Shown: positions 24,054-33,853 of the stretch, piece after piece
How positions within the stretch are numbered: position 1 is the stretch's first letter
Layout of the letters: every line of letters starts with the position of its first letter
The notes under the pieces: generated by a model
The model's database searches: none
The model's input: the letters and a program-made list of their open reading frames with translations, nothing else
Told to the model about the DNA's origin: nothing
Assembly (NCBI GenBank): GCA_023957375.1
Contig: JAMLHB010000001.1
Span: 682,001 to 746,000 of the forward strand
Origin: Flavobacteriales bacterium
GTDB taxonomy: Bacteria; Bacteroidota; Bacteroidia; Flavobacteriales_F; PHOS-HE28
DNA: 64,000 nt
Reading direction: 5' to 3'
Translations under genes and position numbers: made by a program

Positions 24054-26183
24054 TCAGGCGGGCACCTCTTGGCGCTGGTGGTCGTGCACCAACCTTTGCT
24101 GCAGGTCCGCGGGCACGGGCCGGTATTCCAGGAAGCGCTCCGTGTGGATGCCCCGGCCTTGGGTGAGGCTGCGCAACCGGGTGCTGTAACGGTCCAGTTC
24201 GGCGGCGGGCACCTGTGCTTTCACCACTTGGATGCGCCCGCTCCCTTCAATGCCAAGAATGATGCTGCGCCTGCCTTGCAGGTCGGTCATCACCTCGCCC
24301 ATGAGGTCGCCAGGCACACGCACTTCCACCTCCTGGATGGGTTCCATCAGCAAGGGGTCGGCCTGAATGAATGCGTCTTTGAAAGCCATCAGGCCCGCGA
24401 TCCGGAAGCTGATGTCGTTGCTGTCCACCGGGTGCATCTTGCCATCGTGCACCAGCACCCGGATGTCCCGTGCCGGTGATCCGGTCAGGGGCCCTTGTTC
24501 CATCTTTTCCATCACCCCCTTGAGGATACTGGGCATGAACCGGTTGTCGATCACTCCGCCCGTGATGCAGTTCATGAAGATGAGCTTCCCGCCGGTGGGC
24601 AGGTCGATCTGCTCGGTGTTCCTCACGTTCACCCCGGCGGGAGCGGGCATGCCCTCATGCCAAGGCTCGATGCGCAAGTGCACCTCGGCGAACTGCCCAC
24701 TGCCGCCCGTTTGTTTCTTATGCCTGTACATGGCGGCGGCCGGCTTGCGGATCGTTTCGCGGAACGCCACCTTGGGGCTTCCGAAGCGCACGGCGAGCTT
24801 GTAGCGGTTGGCCAATTTCCATTCCACCACGCCCAGATGTACTTCACCCAAGGTGCCGATGACCCGCTCGCTGCTTTCCCGGTTGTAGTGCAGGGTGATC
24901 GACGGGTCCTCCAACTGGATCTCCAGCAGGGCCATGTGCAGCTTTTCCTCCTCCTTGTTGTCCGTAGCGTTCACCGTATGGTGCAGCCGCGGCGATGGGA
25001 AGGCGATCGCCGGCAGGCGCACCGCGTTTCCCTTGCCGTGCAGGGTTTGCCCTGTGCCGGTATCCTTCAACTTCACCGCCCCGCCGATGTCGCCCGCCAC
25101 CAGCCGGTCCACTGGTTTGCGGTCCTTGCCCATGGGGATGAACACTTGCCCGAGGCGTTCCACCGCGCCGGTTGAAGCGTTCTCCAGCTCCTGGCCCTCC
25201 CGGAGCTCCCCGCTCATCACCTTGAAGTAGTTGATACGGCCGGTGTGTGCCTCGTTTGCGGTTTTGAAGACATACAGCACGGCGGGGCCTTCCACCGTAC
25301 AGGGTAGCAGTCCTCCGTCCGCGGTGGACGCGGCGGGTAGGTCGGAGGCTGCGGGCGCCACATTGCCGATGAAGCCCATCAGGCGGCCGCTCCCCATGTT
25401 GCGCGCAGCGCTGAGGCAGAACACCGGGAAGCAGGTGCGCTGAAGCATGCCCATGCGCAATCCCTTGCTCATTTCATCCTCGTCCAGCTCTCCCTTTTCA
25501 AAGTAGCGCTCCATCAATTGCTCATCGTTCTCGGCCGCTTTCTCCACCAGTTCCTTGTGCAGCCCCGTGGCGCGCTCACGTTCGGCCTCCGGAATGGGCT
25601 GCTTCTCGGGTTTCCCGCCTTCGTCCTTGAACACGTACATGGTCATGCGCAGCAGGTCGATGATGCGGTGGAAGCCTTCACCTTGCTCCATCGGGTACTG
25701 CATCACCGTTACCGCCGGACCCAGCAATTCCCTTGCCTGCTCCAAGGCCGCATCGAAATCCGAACTTGGGTGGTCCAACTGGTTGATGGCCACGATCACC
25801 GGCCTGCCCGCAGGTGCCACCTGCTCCCAAAGCAGCTCCGTGCCCACTTCCACGCCGTTTCGCGCGTTCAACACCAATACACAGCTGTCCGCCATGTGCA
25901 GGGCCGGTATCGTCTCGCCCAGGAATTCGTCTAAGCCGGGCGTGTCGATCAGGTTGATCTTGTCATCGCGCCATTCGGTGTGCATGCACGCGCTTTGGGT
26001 GCTGTAGCCGCGCTCGCGTTCAAGCGGGGCATGGTCGCTTACCGTATTGCCTTCCTCCACGCGGCCGCGCCTTTTCAGCAGGCCTGCTTCATACAGCATG
26101 GTCTCCGCCAAGGTGGTTTTACCGCTTCCATGCGCTCCCAGCAGTACGACGTTCTTGATGTGTTTTTCATCATAAACCTTCAT
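24054..26183 (-). CDS. Elongation factor G-like translational GTPase (EF-G paralogue)
   Basis: 709 residues with EF-G domain order: GTPase domain (P-loop GAHGSGKTT, G3 as DTPGLDEF and G4 as NQLDH), domain II, domains III-IV (KVAFRETIRKPA, GGVIDNRFMPSI) and domain V (VRVPGDLMGEVMTDLQGRR). The G3 lacks the His of canonical DTPGH, and G4 has Gln for Lys (NQxD for NKxD). This agrees with the EF-G2-like group of unclear function rather than the housekeeping translocase. It stands alone, convergent with the peptidase. A role in ribosome rescue or recycling is possible; GTPase competence is uncertain. Confidence 0.88.
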   Translation of the reverse strand: MKVYDEKHIKNVVLLGAHGSGKTTLAETMLYEAGLLKRRGRVEEGNTVSDHAPLERERGYSTQSACMHTEWRDDKINLIDTPGLDEFLGETIPALHMADSCVLVLNARNGVEVGTELLWEQVAPAGRPVIVAINQLDHPSSDFDAALEQARELLGPAVTVMQYPMEQGEGFHRIIDLLRMTMYVFKDEGGKPEKQPIPEAERERATGLHKELVEKAAENDEQLMERYFEKGELDEDEMSKGLRMGMLQRTCFPVFCLSAARNMGSGRLMGFIGNVAPAASDLPAASTADGGLLPCTVEGPAVLYVFKTANEAHTGRINYFKVMSGELREGQELENASTGAVERLGQVFIPMGKDRKPVDRLVAGDIGGAVKLKDTGTGQTLHGKGNAVRLPAIAFPSPRLHHTVNATDNKEEEKLHMALLEIQLEDPSITLHYNRESSERVIGTLGEVHLGVVEWKLANRYKLAVRFGSPKVAFRETIRKPAAAMYRHKKQTGGSGQFAEVHLRIEPWHEGMPAPAGVNVRNTEQIDLPTGGKLIFMNCITGGVIDNRFMPSILKGVMEKMEQGPLTGSPARDIRVLVHDGKMHPVDSNDISFRIAGLMAFKDAFIQADPLLMEPIQEVEVRVPGDLMGEVMTDLQGRRSIILGIEGSGRIQVVKAQVPAAELDRYSTRLRSLTQGRGIHTERFLEYRPVPADLQQRLVHDHQRQEVPA

Positions 26184-26406
26184 CTGGACAAGGGTTTGGT
26201 GGGTGTCAGGAAAAAAGAACGCTGTGCAAAAGGGGGAGGTCTTCCCGCCTTTGCAGGCTGGAAGGTAGGAATTTCGGCCAATTCAAGTACTTATGGATCA
26301 GCCGAGCCCGTTGGCACCGGCGCATGGTACCCGCCTTGGGGCAATGGGGAACCCCGCAGCCAAGCCCCCTTCAATAGGCTTAAACCATAGTCTCGGAAAA
26401 AATTCC

Positions 26407-26583
26407 TCAGTTCAGGCCCGGTACCGGCCTGTCACCCCGCAACCGCTTGTACCGCAATACAACCTCCTCGTAACTGGCTGGCAGGTTGAGGTCCTTCAAT
26501 GGGTCAAACGATAAGTGCTCGATCCCCAAGTATTCCACATAGGACCGCTCTGCGGTCTCTTCCTCCGTTTGTGCAATTTCCAT
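26407..26583 (-). CDS. Small conserved-looking hypothetical protein
   Basis: About 58 residues starting MEIAQTEEETAERSYVEYLG and ending LRYKRLRGDRPVPGLN, with an acidic N-terminus and basic C-terminus. The frame is open far upstream but that part looks non-coding. A perfect -7 box (TACCTTTG, 26615-26622, minus strand) places the transcript start near 26608, so starts at 26583, 26598 or 26604 are the only credible ones. No family known to me. Confidence 0.6.
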   Translation of the reverse strand: MEIAQTEEETAERSYVEYLGIEHLSFDPLKDLNLPASYEEVVLRYKRLRGDRPVPGLN

Positions 26584-26614
26584 CCCACTGTTCGGCATTG
26601 TCATCGCAAGCGAA

Positions 26615-26622
26615 CAAAGGTA
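26615..26622 (-). promoter_or_regulatory. -7 promoter element of the small protein gene
   Basis: TACCTTTG on the minus strand is a perfect match to TAnnTTTG, about 30 bases upstream of the chosen start. Confidence 0.6.
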
Positions 26623-26785
26623 GGCAGCGGAACAGCTCGAGCGATCCCATTGGCGGCCATTCTTGCATACCCGTCGGGCGGCAATAGGGGGAAGCACGGC
26701 GGGCAGGCTGGGGTGTTCCGCCGTATGGCCAAGAGGCATACATTTGCCGCCCGCACCGGGAACGGTTGCGTATTTTTCTTGAACA

Positions 26786-26857
26786 GCCTCCTTAGCTCAG
26801 CGGTAGAGCAGCTCATTCGTAATGAGCAGGTCATCCGTTCAAATCGGATAGGAGGCT
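26786..26857 (+). tRNA. tRNA-Thr (anticodon CGT)
   Basis: A complete cloverleaf can be drawn: acceptor GCCTCCT with AGGAGGC, D-arm in TAGCTCAGCGGTAGAGCA, anticodon stem GCTCA/TGAGC with loop TTCGTAA (anticodon CGT at 26818-26820) and T-arm ATCCG-TTCAAAT-CGGAT. The discriminator base is T at 26857 and CCA is not encoded. It decodes ACG threonine codons, which are common in a high-GC genome. It is followed by a hairpin terminator. Confidence 0.96.
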
Positions 26858-26872
26858 CTCTTAGAGCAGCAG

Positions 26873-26904
26873 GCCCTCCAAGTATTTGGAGGGCTTCGCT
26901 TTTT
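26873..26904 (+). terminator. Rho-independent terminator after tRNA-Thr
   Basis: A perfect 8-bp stem, GCCCTCCA (26873-26880) with TGGAGGGC (26887-26894), and a 6-base loop is followed by TTCGCTTTTT. Confidence 0.85.
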
Positions 26905-26988
26905 GTGGTGGGGGTAAATGAAACGCAAGTCTTTGTCCGGTTAGGGCTTCTCCCTGCAACTTCTGAAAACGGCGCTCAGGGCTACCGG

Positions 26989-27858
26989 TTACCAGGCTGC
27001 CTGCAGCAGGCCCAGCAAGTCGTCCTCGGTGTATTGCGCTTGGTCTTGGGTGCGTATTCCGTCGACACCGGCGTAGTCAGGCATCGAGGCAGCTTCGGAT
27101 GCCACCACAGCCCCTGATGCAAATTCGGCACGGGTGGTGGTGGCCCGCTTTGCAACGGCCCGCTCCTCCATGGCAAGGTCGGCGGCGGCCATATCCCCGG
27201 CCACCACGGTATCCATGATCGCATGGGCTTCGGCCAGTTTGGCCTGCACCGGGGATTCCGAAGTACTGGCAGCGTTGATCTGTTGCCTCGTGGAAGCATG
27301 ACTGCTGCGTGCCTCTTCATTTACCGCAGTGCTGCCTCCCAAGTCCGCATCGGGGTTCGAAACGGACGCTTCCGGAGGAGGAATCACGCTTTCCGGCGAT
27401 ACGGCTGCAGGTGCAGGAGTATCCAGTTGTTGGCCGGTGGTGGCAGGCCTTGCTTCGGCGAGCACCTTGGCCTGATCGTGCCTGGTGGAAAGGCGCACCA
27501 CGGTGATGACCACGACGGCCACCAAGCCCAGGGCGAGCGCAGGGCGCCAATAGGCGGCAGACTGTCCGGGCAGCAGGAAGGCGCCCACACCGTTTAGCCA
27601 GATGCGCCACCGGGGCTGCTGTTCGGCCCGGAAGGCGGCCAGCACCCGCTCACGCACAGCCGGGTCGGCATCACGGTTTTGTGTCACCTTGCGCTGTTGT
27701 TGCACTTGGTGGAGCAGCGCTCGCATGCGCTCATATTCGGCTCGGTCTTGCAAGTGGCGCAGGGCAAAGACCTGTTCCTCGGCCAGCAGCTCATCGAAGG
27801 GGCGTTCGAGCATCAGGTGCTCGAGGTCTTCGGGGTCGTATCGTTCCGGGCGTTCCAT
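26989..27858 (-). CDS. Anti-sigma-factor-like membrane protein
   Basis: A cytosolic N-terminal part (about 1-95; EDLEHLMLERPFDELLAEE, RHLQDRAEYERM) resembles Bacteroidota anti-sigma N-termini. A single transmembrane helix follows (ALALGLVAVVVITVV, about 108-122), then a Pro/Ala/Glu-rich periplasmic region (about 125-289). It starts 6 bases after the end of the ECF sigma gene, the usual place for the cognate anti-sigma factor. The periplasmic part would sense envelope state; the ligand is unknown. Confidence 0.75.
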   Translation of the reverse strand: MERPERYDPEDLEHLMLERPFDELLAEEQVFALRHLQDRAEYERMRALLHQVQQQRKVTQNRDADPAVRERVLAAFRAEQQPRWRIWLNGVGAFLLPGQSAAYWRPALALGLVAVVVITVVRLSTRHDQAKVLAEARPATTGQQLDTPAPAAVSPESVIPPPEASVSNPDADLGGSTAVNEEARSSHASTRQQINAASTSESPVQAKLAEAHAIMDTVVAGDMAAADLAMEERAVAKRATTTRAEFASGAVVASEAASMPDYAGVDGIRTQDQAQYTEDDLLGLLQAAW

Positions 27859-27864
27859 GGTCGG

Positions 27865-28473
27865 TCATCTCCCCGGTGCCGGGGCCTGTGTTTGCGGTTG
27901 GGGATTGAATTCGGGCAGTTTGGCGGCGAGCTTTTTCACCGTGTAGAACAGGCGGCTTTTCACCGTGCCTTCGGAAATGCCGAAGACGGCGGCGATCTCC
28001 TTGATGGCCATGTCCTCATAATGGCGCATGACGAACGTGGCCTTTTGGTCGGGTTCCAGCTTTTCCAGTTCTTCTTCCAGGCGTCTGTTGAAGGCTTCGT
28101 GGTCCAAGGCGGTGCCTTCCACCGCCTGGGCAGTGTGGTTGGCGGAGGCTTTCAGCAACGGTGCCGCAGCAGTGCGCACGGCCTGCCGGCGGTATTCGTT
28201 CTTGCACATGTTGTTGGCCACGCTGTAAAGCCACGTGCTGAACGGGCGATCGGGGTTGTAGCTGGCGGGCTGTTGCGCCAGCTTGGTGAAGAGGTCCTGG
28301 AGGAAATCCTGGGCCCGTTCGCGGTCGTTCCACAGCATGCGGTGGAAGTAGGAGAGGAGCTTGCGCTGGTAACGGTCGTACAGGGTGGCGAAGGCCCGCT
28401 CGTTGCCGCGCACCACCAGCTCCATCAGGCGCTCGTCGCCCAGGCCCCCGAGGTCGGTGTTGAACAAGCCCAT
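27865..28473 (-). CDS. ECF-type RNA polymerase sigma factor
   Basis: 202 residues from MGLFNTDLGGLGDERLMELV. Region 2: RAFATLYDRYQRKLLSYFHR, QDFLQDLFTKLAQ and FSTWLYSVANNMCKNEYRR. Region 4: LEPDQKATFVMRHYEDMAIKEIAAVFGISEGTVKSRLF, a helix-turn-helix that reads the -35 element. The open frame extends upstream to 28887 but overlaps the preceding gene, so the ATG at 28473 is chosen. It is sandwiched between a secreted protein gene (5-base gap) and the anti-sigma gene (6-base gap). Confidence 0.93.
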   Translation of the reverse strand: MGLFNTDLGGLGDERLMELVVRGNERAFATLYDRYQRKLLSYFHRMLWNDRERAQDFLQDLFTKLAQQPASYNPDRPFSTWLYSVANNMCKNEYRRQAVRTAAAPLLKASANHTAQAVEGTALDHEAFNRRLEEELEKLEPDQKATFVMRHYEDMAIKEIAAVFGISEGTVKSRLFYTVKKLAAKLPEFNPQPQTQAPAPGR

Positions 28474-28478
28474 GGCCT

Positions 28479-29600
28479 TCACGGTAGGATGATGCCTAAT
28501 TGGCGGAGCTGCTGTTCCGCGCCGGTTGCGGCGGCCATGTGCCGCAGTTCCTGCTCCAGTGCAGTGGCGTGGGCCTGGTTTCCAGTGCTGCGAAGCTGGG
28601 CCAAGAGCATGGCCCCCGGCACTAAGTAGTTGCGGCTCAACGGACCGGCATCCAAGGGCTTCTTCATGGCCTTCCAATTGGCGGCCAGGATCGCGGCATC
28701 GCTTGGTGCCGCCCTTCCCACCCTGAACACCGCGCCTACGGCGTGAAGCTTGCCCGGGAAGGCGGCCAGCCAGGAGCGGTCCAGCCCCAAGGCGAAGTAC
28801 ACCGGCCTGCGGGATGCCCCCAGCAAGGCGGCGGCAAAGGCGGGCCCGTTGCCTGGGGCGGTGCCGCCGGCACCTGCCTGCTGCCAAATGCGCTGGCGGT
28901 AATGGGCATCCGCCAGCAGGCGCCGGTCCACCACCAGCACTTCGGGCTTATCCCGGTGCTGCAACTGGCGGATCACGACAGGCTGCGTGTCCATGTCCCC
29001 GTTGGTGAACAGCACCGCCTCCGGTGGCAGGCTGAGCAACAGGTCGCTGGCGGCGGTCTCCAGGCCTTTGGCCACAAGCCCGCGCTGTTCCATTTCCCCG
29101 CTCCATGTTCCCAGGGCTGTCGCATCGCCGTCCAGCATGGCCTTGCTCAACAGCGGTGGCAGCAGTTCCGTCCGGCCGGGTTCCAGTGCACGGGCAGCTT
29201 CAAGCACGTTAAATGCGGAAGGCGCCGGAAATGCCAGGAAGTATTCGGCCATGTAGTACTCGAAGCTGTTGGGGGCCGTGGCCTTGATGGCTTCTGCAAT
29301 ATTGGCCAGCTCCTGGCGGTCTTGCGGACGCAGTTCCCCGTTGTTGCTGCTTCGCATGGCAGCCTCTTCGCTCCGGAACCAGTTCCACTGCACTCCCGCA
29401 TCCGCTGGCATCCGGCTGTTGGCCTGTTGCCACTGGACCGCATTGGTGGCGGCAGCCTGATTGTCCCACCCCCCTTGCAATGCGCCCAACGGCGGTGGGG
29501 GCGGCGATGGGGCGGCCATCCTGGGGGCCGGTGCAGTGGACTGGGCCATGGCGGCCCATGGCAATGCTGCGTACAAGAGGAAAGGTGCAATGCGTTTCAT
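28479..29600 (-). CDS. Secreted/periplasmic protein of unknown function, first gene of the sigma operon
   Basis: Residues 1-20 form a signal peptide (IAPFLLYAALPWAAMAQ), followed by a Pro-rich linker. The body is helical, with TPR-like character in RTELLPPLLSKAMLDGDATA. VLFTNGDMDTQPVVIRQLQ recalls the NGDNDTxP motif of some large Bacteroidota membrane/TPR proteins. No enzyme family assigned. I use the Met at 29600 because the upstream frame is read-through of non-coding sequence. Being co-transcribed ahead of an ECF sigma factor, it may belong to the same envelope-stress response. Confidence 0.7.
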   Translation of the reverse strand: MKRIAPFLLYAALPWAAMAQSTAPAPRMAAPSPPPPPLGALQGGWDNQAAATNAVQWQQANSRMPADAGVQWNWFRSEEAAMRSSNNGELRPQDRQELANIAEAIKATAPNSFEYYMAEYFLAFPAPSAFNVLEAARALEPGRTELLPPLLSKAMLDGDATALGTWSGEMEQRGLVAKGLETAASDLLLSLPPEAVLFTNGDMDTQPVVIRQLQHRDKPEVLVVDRRLLADAHYRQRIWQQAGAGGTAPGNGPAFAAALLGASRRPVYFALGLDRSWLAAFPGKLHAVGAVFRVGRAAPSDAAILAANWKAMKKPLDAGPLSRNYLVPGAMLLAQLRSTGNQAHATALEQELRHMAAATGAEQQLRQLGIILP

Positions 29601-29691
29601 GGGCCGGGTTCCGAAGTGCGGTACACGCAGGTCAGGCCAAAGTTCGATCATGGGGCGAAAACGGCCATTCCCGCGCCCGGCGGCTGGCCCG

Positions 29692-29699
29692 TACCTTTG
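29692..29699 (+). promoter_or_regulatory. -7 promoter element with probable leaderless start
   Basis: TACCTTTG, a perfect TAnnTTTG, ends only 4 bases before the ATG at 29704, so transcription would start at or just inside the codon. Either the mRNA is leaderless or translation begins at the second Met (29731). Confidence 0.6.
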
Positions 29700-29703
29700 C
29701 ACC

Positions 29704-29979
29704 ATGGAGCACGACGAGGCCCGCGACCGCATGCGCAAGGCACTGGACCAAGTGCACCAATGGCCATCCGTGTACATGTTCAAATTCATCCTTGAACCCG
29801 AACAGGACAAGCTGGATGCGTTGATGGCCCTGTTTCCGCCCGAGGCGGAAGTGCTGCGGAAATACAGCAAGGGCGGCAAGTATGTGAGCCTCACCGTGCG
29901 CGAGGTGATGATGAACGCCGACGAAGTGGTGCAGCGCTATGACCGGACATCCAAGATCGACGGGGTGATCGCGCTTTGA
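29704..29979 (+). CDS. DUF493 (YbeD-like) protein
   Basis: 91 residues with the DUF493 pattern: QWPSVYMFKFILEPEQDKLDAL, YSKGGKYVSLTVREVMMNADEVV and YDRTSKIDGVIAL. The fold is ferredoxin-like; the E. coli homologue YbeD has been linked to lipoate metabolism by position, but the function is not established. An alternative start is the Met at 29731. The next gene follows after 7 bases. Confidence 0.85.
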   Translation: MEHDEARDRMRKALDQVHQWPSVYMFKFILEPEQDKLDALMALFPPEAEVLRKYSKGGKYVSLTVREVMMNADEVVQRYDRTSKIDGVIAL

Positions 29980-29986
29980 ACAGGCC

Positions 29987-30364
29987 ATGATCGAAAGCTT
30001 GCGCACCGCGCTCCTCATCACCCTTGCCATTTTGGTGGCGGTGATCCTGTACCGCCGGATCAAGCAGTATTACCGTGTGCACCACATGCCCATTCCCCGG
30101 CACATGGACCTGCTCGCCGTGGAAGTGATGTACCATCCGCCAGTGCTGCGGGTTCATATTGCCATGCCTGCGCCCGGTGAAGTGTTCCCGGCCATGCTGA
30201 ACGATGCCCACGTCCCTTTGGCCAAATGGCCCACCGAAGAGTTGGGGCAAGGCACGCACGTCCTGGAGCTCCCCCTGCAAGAGGGCATGGAAGGGCACTT
30301 CTTTTTCGAGATCGCCACGGCCACCCAGCGGACCGAGCGGAAGTTCACGGTACGGCAAGGATGA
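29987..30364 (+). CDS. Single-pass membrane protein, unknown function
   Basis: 125 residues with an N-terminal transmembrane helix (ALLITLAILVAVILYRRI), then a soluble beta-rich part (LLAVEVMYHPPVLRVHIAM, GQGTHVLELPL). No motif recognised. Its stop overlaps the next ATG (30361-30364, ATGA), so it is coupled to the beta-barrel-like gene. Confidence 0.7.
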   Translation: MIESLRTALLITLAILVAVILYRRIKQYYRVHHMPIPRHMDLLAVEVMYHPPVLRVHIAMPAPGEVFPAMLNDAHVPLAKWPTEELGQGTHVLELPLQEGMEGHFFFEIATATQRTERKFTVRQG

Positions 30365-31002
30365 GGACCTTCGCGCCGGCCTGCCTGCTGCTGCTCTCCA
30401 CGGCGGCATGTGCCCAGCCGGTACCCGAGTTTGGTCCTACGGTACACGCTTCCTTTTCATTGCCGCTGTCCATGGGCAACCCGGTCTTCAACAGCCTGAC
30501 CTCCACCTTGGGCCAGGTGGACCTGGCTTTCAACCTGCCGGTATACAAGGGCTTGGGCGTGGGAGCAGGCGCCAACGGCATGTGGTATGACCTGAACGGC
30601 ACCACCTTTTCCCCCGTTGTTACCGAAGGTTCGGCGGACCGATGGGCGTACTATGGCAAGCTATGGTGGGGGCGGTATACGGGGCCCCATACTTTTTATG
30701 AGCTGAACGCCAAACTGGGCATGGGCACATGGAACTGGAAATGCACCACCTGCGCGGCCAATGCCAAGCAGGCGGGGTTCCATTGGTCAGTGAACGCGGC
30801 CTATTTTGTACATGCCTCGGAAAACCTGGCCTTCAGCCTGTTGCTGGGGTACCAAGGGGATGCTTCCGGGTTTCATCCCGGGGTGATCGGCTTGGAACGG
30901 TTTCCGGGCCGCACCGATTCCGGTGCCCCATACCGTTTCCTCACGGTGGGGCTCGGGGTCAGCACGGGGTTCAAACGCTCGCCACCAGAAACAGGCTGGT
31001 AA
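30361..31002 (+). CDS. Probable outer-membrane beta-barrel protein
   Basis: 213 residues with a signal peptide ending in STAACAQ. The mature part alternates hydrophobic and polar residues with aromatic ends (VDLAFNLPVYKGLGVGAGA, WAYYGKLWWGRYTG, FAFSLL-like strands), as in Bacteroidota barrel proteins. Two Cys lie close together in WKCTTCAANA. Function unknown. It is convergent with clpC, ending 4 bases before the clpC stop. Confidence 0.7.
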   Translation: MRTFAPACLLLLSTAACAQPVPEFGPTVHASFSLPLSMGNPVFNSLTSTLGQVDLAFNLPVYKGLGVGAGANGMWYDLNGTTFSPVVTEGSADRWAYYGKLWWGRYTGPHTFYELNAKLGMGTWNWKCTTCAANAKQAGFHWSVNAAYFVHASENLAFSLLLGYQGDASGFHPGVIGLERFPGRTDSGAPYRFLTVGLGVSTGFKRSPPETGW

Positions 31003-31006
31003 AGGG

Positions 31007-33598
<2,592 letters not shown>

Positions 33599-33853
33599 GT
33601 TATTCTCTTCGTGTCGAGGCGGCACGCCTTGTTGAAAACGGCCTCCTGGAACAGGTGCAAGTTACGTGCTGTGATCCGGTGCCAAGCTATCGAAGTGTTT
33701 TACACCGCCGCTTTGGACAAGGTTTTCTTTTATCCACACCCCGCTGTGCGGTTGTGAAAAAGTCCTGGATGCCGTCATGCACTTTGGGGGTAACTTCGGG
33801 GCCGCTTTGGCAGGGGGCTTCAAATACCGTGCTGGACCTTAGCAAGCAACAAT
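33599..33853. promoter_or_regulatory. Divergent clpC-gyrA promoter region with a perfect DnaA box
   Basis: This 255-base region must carry both promoters. It contains TTATCCACA (33730-33738), the canonical DnaA box, and a short hairpin CCGC-TGT-GCGG just after it. No ORF is credible here. Confidence 0.55.
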
